64,000 nt of DNA from Candidatus Caccalectryoclostridium excrementigallinarum (GCA_018714485.1 DVNJ01000001.1:62001-126000), one strand, 5' to 3'. Positions 19,249-27,828 are shown, counted from the stretch's first letter. Translations and numbers: made by a program. Notes: a model not told the origin generated them from the sequence alone.

Positions 19249-19771
19249 ATCTACCCCCTAAGAGCGTGCCTTTGCTCTTGGAAAAATCGCCTTCTTTATA
19301 ACCGAAAAAGATATAAATTATCAAGACGAAAACGCCGAGAACGAGATAGATGTCCGCGACGTTCCCCACGGCGAAATTTATCCCGAAGATCGTGTAGAGA
19401 AAGTCGTAGCAGATAAAATCGCGGACAAAGCCGAATACCAGCCTGTCGAAGAGGTTGCCGATCGCGCCGCCCAAAATGAGCAGCATGGAAAAACGGAAAA
19501 CGTGCGGCGTGTTCGGGCGCCAAAGCAGGACAAAGGCGAAAATCGCGCATTCGACAAAGGTGAGAACGATGAGCAAAGTCTTGTTCCCCTCGAACAGACC
19601 AAAGGAAGCGCCGTAATTATGCACGCATTCTATGGAAAATATCCCGTCGATCACCGAGACGCTCCCGCTGTCGAAGAGATGAAAAACCAGATATTTTGAC
19701 GCAATGTCGGTCAAAAACACCGCGGCAAGCACGGCGGTTTCGACGAGCAGTTTCTTTATTGTCTTATTCAT
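19238..19771 (-). CDS. lspA: Lipoprotein signal peptidase II
   Basis: Four TM segments; ALILGGAIGNLFDRL-like motif (LLILGGAIGNLFDRLVFGFVRDFI) and FAVGNVADIYLVLG. Confidence 0.95.
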   Translation of the reverse strand: MNKTIKKLLVETAVLAAVFLTDIASKYLVFHLFDSGSVSVIDGIFSIECVHNYGASFGLFEGNKTLLIVLTFVECAIFAFVLLWRPNTPHVFRFSMLLILGGAIGNLFDRLVFGFVRDFICYDFLYTIFGINFAVGNVADIYLVLGVFVLIIYIFFGYKEGDFSKSKGTLLGGRYAR

Positions 19772-20426
19772 ATTTCTTCTTTATGTCCATGGGTACCTGT
19801 ATAGCCATGCCGCTCGGCGTGAGCAGGAACATGTTGGGACCTATCCTCTGTTGACTGCCGCACAGAGCGTAGATCGCTCCGCTCAAAAAGTCCAAAATGC
19901 GCTGCGCGTGCTTGTCCGGCATGCGGGAGAGATCGACTATTATCGCCTGACGGCGGCGCAGATTGTCTATTATCACGCGGATGTCGTGATGAGAGCGAGG
20001 GTATGTAATGATGATGTTCGAGCCATCCGAACCCGTTATGCTCTCTTCTCTGCGCTTGAACATTCCCAAAAAGCCGCGGCGCTTTTTCTCCTCGACGCCT
20101 CCGTCGTATGCGCCGTCGCCGCCCAGCGGCGTCACGCCCTCGCCGGCATAAGGCGGATATTCGGGCGGATACTGTCCCTGAGGGGGATAAGGCTGACCTT
20201 GAGGATATTGCGGATACTGACCCTGCGGGGGGTAAGGCTGTCCCTGCGGAGGATACTGACCCTGAGGAGGATAAGGCTGCCCTTGAGGCGGATACGGTCT
20301 GTTTTGCGGCGGATACTGCCCCTGCGGTCCGCCCTCGTAGCGGGGACGACCGTTATATTCGGGACGACGCCTGCCGTCGTCGTTGAAATTTTCGCGGTTG
20401 TAATCGTCATAACTGCGTCTGTCCAT
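19764..20426 (-). CDS. sepF: SepF-like cell division protein with long Pro/Gln/Gly/Tyr-rich linker
   Basis: C-terminal ITYPRSHHDIRVIIDNLRRRQAIIVDLSRMPDKHAQRILDFLSGAIYALCGSQQRIGPNMFLLTPSGM; repeats PYPPQGQYPPQGQ. Confidence 0.92.
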   Translation of the reverse strand: MDRRSYDDYNRENFNDDGRRRPEYNGRPRYEGGPQGQYPPQNRPYPPQGQPYPPQGQYPPQGQPYPPQGQYPQYPQGQPYPPQGQYPPEYPPYAGEGVTPLGGDGAYDGGVEEKKRRGFLGMFKRREESITGSDGSNIIITYPRSHHDIRVIIDNLRRRQAIIVDLSRMPDKHAQRILDFLSGAIYALCGSQQRIGPNMFLLTPSGMAIQVPMDIKKKYE

Positions 20427-21132
20427 TTTTCTGCTCCGTGTAAACTCTTTCACCGAACAATATCCTGCCCGGCCTTATCATATTCGAGCCGCCGTAACGC
20501 ACGGCGATCTCGTAATCTCCCGTCATGCCGCATGAAAGCGTGTCTATCCCCTCAAAACGCGAACGCATATCCTCGTAAAGCGTGCGAAGATCCTCATAAA
20601 GCGCGATGAGCCTTTCCCTGTCATCGAGGTTGGGCATCACGCTCATAAGCCCTCGAACGCGCACATTGGCGTATTTTTTTACCGATTCGGCAAAGCCCAG
20701 CGCCTCTTCGGGCGGAACGCCGCCCTTGCTTATCTCGCTGCCCATATTCACTTCGACAAGGCAGTTCATGACAAGAGAACGCTTGCGCGCCTGCCTGTCT
20801 ATCTCATAGGCGAGTTCGTCGCGATCGAGCGAATGGATGAGGCAGACCTTGTCGGCTATATATTTGACCTTGTTCGTCTGCAGTCTGCCGATAAAGTGCC
20901 TGCGCACTTTGAGATCGGGGTCGTAATTGGCAAGAAGTTCCTGAACGCGGTTGTCGCCGATGTCGGAAATAAGTCCCGACCTCACCACCTGCTCTATGAG
21001 TTCCTTGCTCTGCGTCTTGACCGCGGCGACCATGGTCACCTCGTCGGTGCGACCCGCGGCTTTCAACGCCCGCTCCACATTTTCGCGGCAGACGAGAATA
21101 TTCTTTTTTATCTCTTGCAAACTCAGGCTCAT
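20407..21132 (-). CDS. YggS-family PLP homeostasis protein
   Basis: VAAVKTQSKELIEQ (Lys context), GDNRVQELLANYD, HFIGRLQTNKVKYI, LSCGMTGDYEIAVRYGG. Confidence 0.93.
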   Translation of the reverse strand: MSLSLQEIKKNILVCRENVERALKAAGRTDEVTMVAAVKTQSKELIEQVVRSGLISDIGDNRVQELLANYDPDLKVRRHFIGRLQTNKVKYIADKVCLIHSLDRDELAYEIDRQARKRSLVMNCLVEVNMGSEISKGGVPPEEALGFAESVKKYANVRVRGLMSVMPNLDDRERLIALYEDLRTLYEDMRSRFEGIDTLSCGMTGDYEIAVRYGGSNMIRPGRILFGERVYTEQKNGQTQL

Positions 21133-21288
21133 ATATAATAATATAACACAAAGCGCGCGCAAAGTAAACGATTATGAAAAAAATATCGCCAAGTAAAAAA
21201 CCGCCCCTTGAAAGGATAAGAGGCGATTTATTTCGTATTGTTATATGTTGGCATTATTTTGACTATATAATTTTATTTTTGCGGTTAA

Positions 21289-21954
21289 TCAAGAATAATA
21301 TTCGTTATTTTTCTCGACGCAAAGTTCCTCTTCTATCCTGTCTCCGACCAAGATTTTCGCAACCGAGACCTCGTATGCGACCCGCTCTTCGCTCACGTTT
21401 TCGCCTAAACATTTGGTGTAGACGCGGCTTTGCACTCTCCCCGTCACCCACAGTCTTTCACCCACGGGCATGTCCTTGATGAAGCGCGCGTTCCTGCCCC
21501 ACATTATGCAGGGAATATAATCGGATTTATTATACGCCCTGTTGACGGCGAGAAGGACGTCGCAGATCTCGCGCTTGAAAGGCGTGGTGCGATAGACGGG
21601 CGGCTTGCAGATATAGCCGATTATCTCTATCGTATTGGGATTTATCCCCTCGTCGGGAGGGAGTATCTCGCGCACGAACGCCGTGAGAAGCAGGCGCGAA
21701 CGCTCGCCTTCGAGCTTGTTATAGCTGCGAAACTGCCCGCATACGCTTATCTTTTCCCCGACTTTGACTTCGCCGCGCGCCAAAAGGCGTTCGGAAACGG
21801 TGATCGGGATCAGGTCTTCCTGCCCCGAAAGACGCGGCACGCTCAGCTTACTTTCATAAAACTCTTCGCCGCATACTTCGTGCGAGTAAACGGGATCTTG
21901 CAAGATAGTCCCCGTTAATTGTAATTTGTTGTTGCTCATCTGTTCGTAGTTCAT
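21289..21954 (-). CDS. Single-stranded DNA-binding protein-like (two OB-fold modules)
   Basis: LTGTILQDPVYSHEVCGEEFYESKLSVPRLSGQEDLIPITVSERLL and second module IIGYICKPPVYRTTPFKREICDVLLAVNRAYNKSDYIPCIMWGRNA. Confidence 0.75.
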   Translation of the reverse strand: MNYEQMSNNKLQLTGTILQDPVYSHEVCGEEFYESKLSVPRLSGQEDLIPITVSERLLARGEVKVGEKISVCGQFRSYNKLEGERSRLLLTAFVREILPPDEGINPNTIEIIGYICKPPVYRTTPFKREICDVLLAVNRAYNKSDYIPCIMWGRNARFIKDMPVGERLWVTGRVQSRVYTKCLGENVSEERVAYEVSVAKILVGDRIEEELCVEKNNEYYS

Positions 21955-21955
21955 A

Positions 21956-22744
21956 TTACCTCCTCGGCTCCGCATGCTGGATGCCGTTATTATCTATTTC
22001 GTAATCCTCTTTTAAGATCAGGTCGCTCAATCCGACCGTCTCATAGCCCTGATTTTTCAAATAGGCGAGCACGAGCGGCAGGGCTTCGGCGATGGCGTCG
22101 CTGTTGTTGTGAAAGAGGATTATCGACCCGTTTTTCACTCCTTTTTTCACGCGCGAGAGTATCTCCTCCGCGCTCAGCCCCTTCCAATCGAGCGAATCCA
22201 CGCTCCATTGCACCGCCTGCATCCCCTCATCTTCGACCGTCTGCACCAAAAGATCGTCGTAATCGCCGAAGGGCGGGCGGAAATAGGCGGGGCGGCTGCC
22301 CGTGAGTTTTTCGACCTTGTCGCTGACGTATTTTAGCTCGGTCACTATCTCTTCTCTGTTCAATTCCGACATATGCAGATGATTTTTGCTATGATTGCCT
22401 ATCTCGCAGCCGCTGTTTGCGATCGCCTTGACCATGTCGGGATATTTGTCCACCCAAAAGCCCACGAGGAAAAACGTCCCCGTCGCGCCGTTTTCTTCGA
22501 GCGTGTCGAGTATGCTCTGCGTCTTATCCGCTCCCCATGCCGCGTCGAATGTGAGCGCGACCTTTTTCTCCTCGCCGCAGTCGACGCCGTATACGGGCAG
22601 TTTTCTCACCGACTTGCCGTTATAGACGTCGGCGACCGCCTCGAAGTTCAAGCCGACGCAGCAAAGCACGGTCAGGATCGCCGTCAGCACCACGGCAAGC
22701 ACGTTTTTTGCCTTTATCGTTACGAACACCTCTTTCTCCTCCAC
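21956..22744 (-). CDS. Polysaccharide deacetylase (PdaB/sporulation type)
   Basis: VALTFDAAWGADKTQSILDTLEENGATGTFFLVGFWV, EIGNHSKNHLHMSEL, YFRPPFGDYDD. Confidence 0.92.
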   Translation of the reverse strand: MEEKEVFVTIKAKNVLAVVLTAILTVLCCVGLNFEAVADVYNGKSVRKLPVYGVDCGEEKKVALTFDAAWGADKTQSILDTLEENGATGTFFLVGFWVDKYPDMVKAIANSGCEIGNHSKNHLHMSELNREEIVTELKYVSDKVEKLTGSRPAYFRPPFGDYDDLLVQTVEDEGMQAVQWSVDSLDWKGLSAEEILSRVKKGVKNGSIILFHNNSDAIAEALPLVLAYLKNQGYETVGLSDLILKEDYEIDNNGIQHAEPRR

Positions 22745-22908
22745 TATATCATCGGTTTTTTGCCGATTTTCGGCGTTTTTTGGCGGATCGGCGCGCCGTT
22801 ACGCGCATTTTGTCCGATCCTTTTCCGCCCAAAATTCTCTCCGAAACATATTTATTCGCTCGGATACTTAAATATGTTGTAATATTTTGTCCGTTTAAGC
22901 GATCGCCC

Positions 22909-22937
22909 TTGACTTTCGCTTTCTAATGGGATATAAT
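22909..22937 (+). promoter_or_regulatory. Sigma-A-type promoter for SRP RNA
   Basis: TTGACT-17-TATAAT immediately upstream of the SRP RNA. Confidence 0.85.
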
Positions 22938-22942
22938 GATAA

Positions 22943-23216
22943 CGCTGTGCTAAGTGGGGAGCTAGCGGTGCCCTGTACCTGCAATCCGCTATAGCAGGAC
23001 TGAACGCTGTTCGAGGCTTTATTTATGGGAGGTCTGCCTCCGATAAGCGATGTCGATACCAAGGTCTTGTGCAATCGTGCACTGCGAACCATGTCAGAGC
23101 TTGACCGCAGCAGCATTAAACAGACCGCATGGTGTGCCACGAGGTAGCTTTGGAGGAGTTGGCTGTCGTTGTTCCGCTCCGGTAAATACTGTCGACAACA
23201 GATGCACAGCATTTTT
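22943..23216 (+). ncRNA. Signal recognition particle RNA, large bacterial type with Alu domain
   Basis: Alu-domain sequence GTGCTAAGTGGGGAGCTAGCGGTGCCCTGTACCTGCAATCCGCTATAGCAGG; S-domain ACCATGTCAG...GCAGCAGCATTAAA; closing helix GCTGTGC/GCACAGC followed by a T run. Confidence 0.93.
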
Positions 23217-23236
23217 ATTTTATATAGGTGCGTTAA

Positions 23237-24112
23237 ATGATCCAAGATAAAAAAATCGCGTTGCTCATCGACGCGGAAAACATAACTTCCAAATATTGCG
23301 CGATAATCTTCCGCGAGATCGCAAAATACGGCGTCGCCACTTATCGTAGGATATACGGCGACTTTGTCAATTCCCGCAATATCAACTGGTCGCAGGCGGA
23401 TTTTTCCAAATATTCGCTTACGCCCGTTCAGCAATACAGCTACACCGTCGGCAAAAACAGCTCGGATATAACCATGGTCATCGACGCCATGGACATTCTC
23501 TATTCCGGCAACGTGGATATGTTCTGCATAGTCACTTCGGACAGCGACTACACCAAGCTCGTCACCAGGCTGCGCGAAGCGGGGCTTTCCATCATCGGCA
23601 TGGGCGAAAGCAAAACGCCGCGCGCGCTCAAAGCGGCATGCGAAAAATTCATTCCGCTCGACAGCATTTTCAAGACGGAAAACAAAGCCGCCGAAAAGGC
23701 GAAAACGGCTAAAACCGACGCCAAGGCGACAAAAACCGAAAAACCCGCCGAAAAGTCGGAAGACGCCGCGGAAAAGAAGGAGAAAAAGCGCGGCAAAGCT
23801 TCAAAGGACGATCAAAGCTCGGAGGGGACGGAAAGCGAAGGCGATATGCCCACCCCCATCGAGGACATCATCGCCACTATCTGCAACACCATACTGCCCG
23901 ACTTGGAAACGGACAGCGGCTGGGCAAACCTCGCGGACGTGGGCAACAGGCTGATCAAGCTCTATTCCGACTTCGATCCGCGCACATACGGCTACGATAA
24001 ATTGAGTCGGCTCGTGCGCGACCGCAGCGAATTCGAAGTGGACAAAAAGCCGGGCGAAAACCATACGAGCATCTATTACGTCAGGATCGCCGACGCATAC
24101 AGAAAGAAGTAA
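23237..24112 (+). CDS. NYN (PIN-like) domain protein with C-terminal LOTUS/OST-HTH-like domain
   Basis: ALLIDAENITSKYCAIIFREIAKYG, CIVTSDSDYTKLVTRLREAGLSIIGMGE; Lys/Glu/Ala-rich linker; C-terminal WANLADVGNRLIKLYSDFDPRTYGYDKLSRLVRDRSEFEVDKK. Confidence 0.88.
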   Translation: MIQDKKIALLIDAENITSKYCAIIFREIAKYGVATYRRIYGDFVNSRNINWSQADFSKYSLTPVQQYSYTVGKNSSDITMVIDAMDILYSGNVDMFCIVTSDSDYTKLVTRLREAGLSIIGMGESKTPRALKAACEKFIPLDSIFKTENKAAEKAKTAKTDAKATKTEKPAEKSEDAAEKKEKKRGKASKDDQSSEGTESEGDMPTPIEDIIATICNTILPDLETDSGWANLADVGNRLIKLYSDFDPRTYGYDKLSRLVRDRSEFEVDKKPGENHTSIYYVRIADAYRKK

Positions 24113-24130
24113 AATGCTTTTTATATGTCG

Positions 24131-24157
24131 AAAAAGACCCGCAAGGGTCTTTTTTTG
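24131..24157 (+). terminator. Rho-independent terminator
   Basis: AAAAAGACCC-GCAA-GGGTCTTTTTTT. Confidence 0.85.
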
Positions 24158-24224
24158 AGCAATATCCGCCGTTGCGCCGAGGCAGAAAAAGTATATGAGG
24201 CAAATTTTCGGCAAGAATAATAAC

Positions 24225-24332
24225 ATGAAAAGAAAAAAGGCAAAAAACTCTTCCCGCTTCGATCCGAACGGGAGCTATACGGGAGTGCCGCAGGACGGCG
24301 GCAAGCCGACGCAGGACGCGGACGATCTCTGA
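24225..24332 (+). CDS. 35-aa microprotein ending QDADDL
   Basis: MKRKKAKNSSRFDPNGSYTGVPQDGGKPTQDADDL*; absent from the ORF track (below its apparent length cutoff). Confidence 0.7.
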   Translation: MKRKKAKNSSRFDPNGSYTGVPQDGGKPTQDADDL

Positions 24333-24347
24333 AAGGCAGGAGATCGG

Positions 24348-25307
24348 TCAGGCGCCGAGACGGATAAACAGAGCCAAGAGCGAATAATATCGCAAGTCGG
24401 CGAGCAATTCGTTTATCTCTTCCGCCTCGGAGAGCGCGGATAAGAAGGCGGCTTCGGCGCGTATGTTCGCGGCAAATTCGATGAGCGCCACGTCCGGCTG
24501 CCCTTCAATGCCGCTCTGCGCCTCGCTCGCGTAGGCGTAAAATTCGTCGAAAGCGGACTTAGCCGCCGAGAGCGCAAGGGCGAGATCGTATTCTCCGCTC
24601 TGTACTTTTTTGAGAATATCAAACGTATATCCTAAAAAAATGCGTGTATGGTCTTGATATTTCTCTATGTGCGCGCGCATATTTTCGGGATATTTTTCAA
24701 GATCGAGCGCGGCTATATCCATGCGCTCGCATGCAAATTCACTCTCCCCCAGCGCCAAGCACAGCTCATCTCGCTCGACGGCGACGTCGGCATAGACGCG
24801 CAGTTCGCCTCCGCTTGAAAAAATATACCCGCCCAACCCCGCCTTTCTCATCTCCTCGCCTTGAAGACGCGCGCTCTCCATATCCACGCACCCTTGAAGA
24901 TAACTGACATATACGCTTGAATTTTCCTGCGCATCGCTTTTGATCGCGGCGATGACCGCGCCGTTTGAGATGATATCGGCAGCCAAGAACACGCTCGCTC
25001 CGCTCAACGCGGCGATGCAGAGACAGAGCGCGATCAGCCATATGCGCCTTTTGAGCGTTCCGCCTCTTTTGATCTCCGCGTCGCGCTTAGCGTATGCGCG
25101 CTCAAATTGCTCGGGATCGTATTCTATATCCGCCCGAACGCTCTCTTCGTCCGCGCGCGCGGGCGGCTGTTCGTAAATTATCTCGGGCTGATTTTTCAGC
25201 TGCTCTTCGCTGCGGTAAAAGCGATAATAGGCGTTGTCGTATTTTACATTCTCCGAGCCTTGCTTTCGCTCCTTGTAATTTTTCAGATAATACTTCGAAT
25301 AGTCCAT
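24348..25307 (-). CDS. Hypothetical single-TM membrane protein
   Basis: Cytoplasmic N-terminus, TM RRIWLIALCLCIAALSGASVFLAADII, SPOR-like-sized region, helical C-terminus. Confidence 0.65.
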   Translation of the reverse strand: MDYSKYYLKNYKERKQGSENVKYDNAYYRFYRSEEQLKNQPEIIYEQPPARADEESVRADIEYDPEQFERAYAKRDAEIKRGGTLKRRIWLIALCLCIAALSGASVFLAADIISNGAVIAAIKSDAQENSSVYVSYLQGCVDMESARLQGEEMRKAGLGGYIFSSGGELRVYADVAVERDELCLALGESEFACERMDIAALDLEKYPENMRAHIEKYQDHTRIFLGYTFDILKKVQSGEYDLALALSAAKSAFDEFYAYASEAQSGIEGQPDVALIEFAANIRAEAAFLSALSEAEEINELLADLRYYSLLALFIRLGA

Positions 25308-25446
25308 ATGCAAAATTATGCCGACAAATGCGGAAATTTGACCGATAGAACGATTTTGACTATATAATTATGATATTTGCCGTATTTAATAATAATTCGG
25401 CAATTATTTTTCTAATAATATTCCTTATTGTTATAGCATCTATCAT

Positions 25447-25475
25447 AGAAAATGCCGCGCACAACGCGGCATCTA
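25447..25475 (-). terminator. Rho-independent terminator after dCMP deaminase gene
   Basis: Minus strand ATGCCGCG-TTGTG-CGCGGCATTTTCT. Confidence 0.75.
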
Positions 25476-25484
25476 ATGAGTTTT

Positions 25485-25940
25485 TCAGTTGAGATCTTCG
25501 AATTTGACCACTTCGACTCCCGCTTCCTTAAAGAGTTCTAAGCTAAATTCGTCGGGATAACCATATTTGAACACTACCCTTTTTATGCCCGCATTGATGA
25601 TCATCTTCGCGCATATCGTGCAGGGTTGATGCGTGCAGTAAAGCGTTGCGCCTTGAACGGAGACGCCGAGCTTCGCCGCCTGAATGATCGCGTTCTGCTC
25701 TGCGTGCACGGCATAGCATATCTCGTGTCGCGTGCCCGAGGGTATGCCGAGCTTGACGCGCAGACACTCCCCTTTTTCCACGCAGCTCAAAATGCCGCTG
25801 CTCGCGCCGTTATATCCCGTCGTGAGAATGCGCTTATCCTTGGTTATCACTGCTCCCACATGCCTGTCGGGCTTGAAACAACTCGACCACGTCGCCACTT
25901 CTTCGGCAAGGCGCATAAATCTGTCGTCCCATTTATTCAT
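25485..25940 (-). CDS. Deoxycytidylate (dCMP) deaminase, ComEB-like
   Basis: Zinc motifs CYAVHAEQNAIIQAAKLG and TLYCTHQPCTICAKMIINAGIKRVVF. Confidence 0.94.
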   Translation of the reverse strand: MNKWDDRFMRLAEEVATWSSCFKPDRHVGAVITKDKRILTTGYNGASSGILSCVEKGECLRVKLGIPSGTRHEICYAVHAEQNAIIQAAKLGVSVQGATLYCTHQPCTICAKMIINAGIKRVVFKYGYPDEFSLELFKEAGVEVVKFEDLN

Positions 25941-26138
25941 ACTCCACCTCTTTGCTCCGATATACGATCATTATACCACATTTCTCACGCTCGGACAAGA
26001 TAATTGCCCGTCATATCGCCTTCTTTGCTTAAAATACGGTTTCAATGCGTCAAAATCAAACAAAGCATATTGACTTCGCGCGCGCACGCGTATATAATAT
26101 TACCATATAAAGATATATTTCGCTTTTCGGAGGTCATC

Positions 26139-27614
26139 ATGACAGCGCTCTGTGTGGTTTTGGGAATTCTCGGCGGCATATTGATACTCGGACTGCTTGT
26201 CCTCATCATCCGCGCCCTCACTATCAAAAACAAGTCGAGCGGCAAGCCCTTTGTCAAGCAGGAAGGCAGGCTCGAAGAAGTCGAAAAACACATCTCGCAA
26301 GCGATCTCGATAGCGACCGTGTCGCAAGTCGACGAGAGCGCCGTGGACAAGGCTCAATTCGAAAAATTTGCCGACTTTTTGCAAAAAACCTATCCTCTTG
26401 TTCATTCGCGCCTGAGTAAGCAGATCATCGGCGGCGCGCTCGTCTTCTTCCTGCCCGGGAGCGATCCCTCGCTCGAACCGATCGCCATGCTCGCCCATCA
26501 AGACGTGGTGCCCGTGAGCGCGGGAACGGAAGGCGATTGGACGCACCCGCCCTTTTCCGGACACAACGACGGCGAATTTATCTGGGGACGCGGCGCGCTC
26601 GACATGAAAAATCACCTCATCGCGGTCATGGAAGCGACGGAAAACCTGCTGAAAAAGGGCTTTGCGCCCAAAAGAGGGCTTTATATCCTGCTCGGCTGCA
26701 ACGAAGAGATCGTGGCGAGCGAAAATTCTTCCGCCAAGAAGGTCGCCGCCTATCTCGAAGAAAACGGCGTGCGCCTCAAATGCGTCGTCGACGAAGGCGG
26801 CGGAGTCATTCCTCTCTCATATAAGAACATCATCGACAAGACGCTCGTGGGCATCGGCGTGGCGGAAAAGGGCTATCTCGACGTTGAGCTGAGCGTGAGC
26901 GCCAAAGGTGGTCATTCCTCCGCTCCGCCCGCGCATACGGCGCTCGGGATCATCTCCAAAGCGATATGCCGCATAGAAAAACACCCTTATAAGGCGAAAA
27001 TGCCCGACTTCATCTATGATATGCTCAGCATTGTCGGGCGTGACGTCAAGAGCTTTCCCTTGCGGCTGATCACCTGCAACCTGCGCCTTTTCAAGCCGCT
27101 TTTGACCTTCGTGATGGGAAAGATACCCGCCGCGGCGTCCGTCGTGAGAACGTGCACGGCGGTGACCATGTGTTCGGCGTCAGCCGCTCCCAACGTTCTG
27201 CCCCAGCGCGCGAGCGCCGTACTCAACATGCGCCTCATGCCGGGAGTGAGCATCGACGACGCCGTGACCCGTCTCAAAAAGATAATACGCGACGAGAGGA
27301 TAAGCGTCAAGGTCCTCAAAGGCAATCCCGCTCCGCCCGTGTCTTCGACCAAGACCGACACTTTCAAACTCGCGGCAAAATTGCTCGGAGACGGTTGCTC
27401 GGACAGGACGGTCGCTCCCTACATCGTCATGGGCGCCACCGATTCGCGCTATTACACCCGCATTTGCGACGAGATCTATCGCATCTCGCCCTTTCAAACG
27501 CCCGTTTCATTGCTTTTGACCACGCACGGCACCAACGAAAGACTGCCGATAAGCTCGATCAAGACCGCGGTGAAATTCTTCGAAGAGTTCATTGAGCAGC
27601 GCACGGCGTTTTGA
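26139..27614 (+). CDS. Membrane-anchored M20-family peptidase (carboxypeptidase S-like)
   Basis: N-terminal TM LCVVLGILGGILILGLLVLII; AMLAHQDVVPVSAGTEGDWTHPPFSG, WGRGALDMKNHLIAVMEA, LLGCNEEI. Confidence 0.9.
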   Translation: MTALCVVLGILGGILILGLLVLIIRALTIKNKSSGKPFVKQEGRLEEVEKHISQAISIATVSQVDESAVDKAQFEKFADFLQKTYPLVHSRLSKQIIGGALVFFLPGSDPSLEPIAMLAHQDVVPVSAGTEGDWTHPPFSGHNDGEFIWGRGALDMKNHLIAVMEATENLLKKGFAPKRGLYILLGCNEEIVASENSSAKKVAAYLEENGVRLKCVVDEGGGVIPLSYKNIIDKTLVGIGVAEKGYLDVELSVSAKGGHSSAPPAHTALGIISKAICRIEKHPYKAKMPDFIYDMLSIVGRDVKSFPLRLITCNLRLFKPLLTFVMGKIPAAASVVRTCTAVTMCSASAAPNVLPQRASAVLNMRLMPGVSIDDAVTRLKKIIRDERISVKVLKGNPAPPVSSTKTDTFKLAAKLLGDGCSDRTVAPYIVMGATDSRYYTRICDEIYRISPFQTPVSLLLTTHGTNERLPISSIKTAVKFFEEFIEQRTAF

Positions 27615-27769
27615 CGACTTTGCACAAAATCACGGCGGCTTGTCAAAATTTTCCTCTCCGTTAGCAAAAATTCGCGCGCCGTTTGCCGAAAATTTTCCTC
27701 GCTTAGCCGATTTTGCGGTCAGCGAAGGAAATTCGCGGGAAAAAATTATATATTTTTTACATAAACCTG

Positions 27770-27798
27770 TTTACATTGCCGCAACGGCGTGATATAAT
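27770..27798 (+). promoter_or_regulatory. Sigma-A-type promoter for groESL
   Basis: TTTACA-17-TATAAT. Confidence 0.85.
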
Positions 27799-27801
27799 GA
27801 A

Positions 27802-27828
27802 TTAGCAGTCGGATAGGAAGACTGCTAA
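27802..27828 (+). promoter_or_regulatory. CIRCE operator variant (HrcA site)
   Basis: TTAGCAGTC-N9-GACTGCTAA just downstream of the groESL -10; consensus is TTAGCACTC-N9-GAGTGCTAA. Confidence 0.9.

Noticed and set aside
19704-20609. 301-aa plus-strand ORF with LRRIRLPLRRI repeats
   Set aside because: The repeats are the antisense reading of the sepF PPQGQ repeats, not an independent repeat protein.
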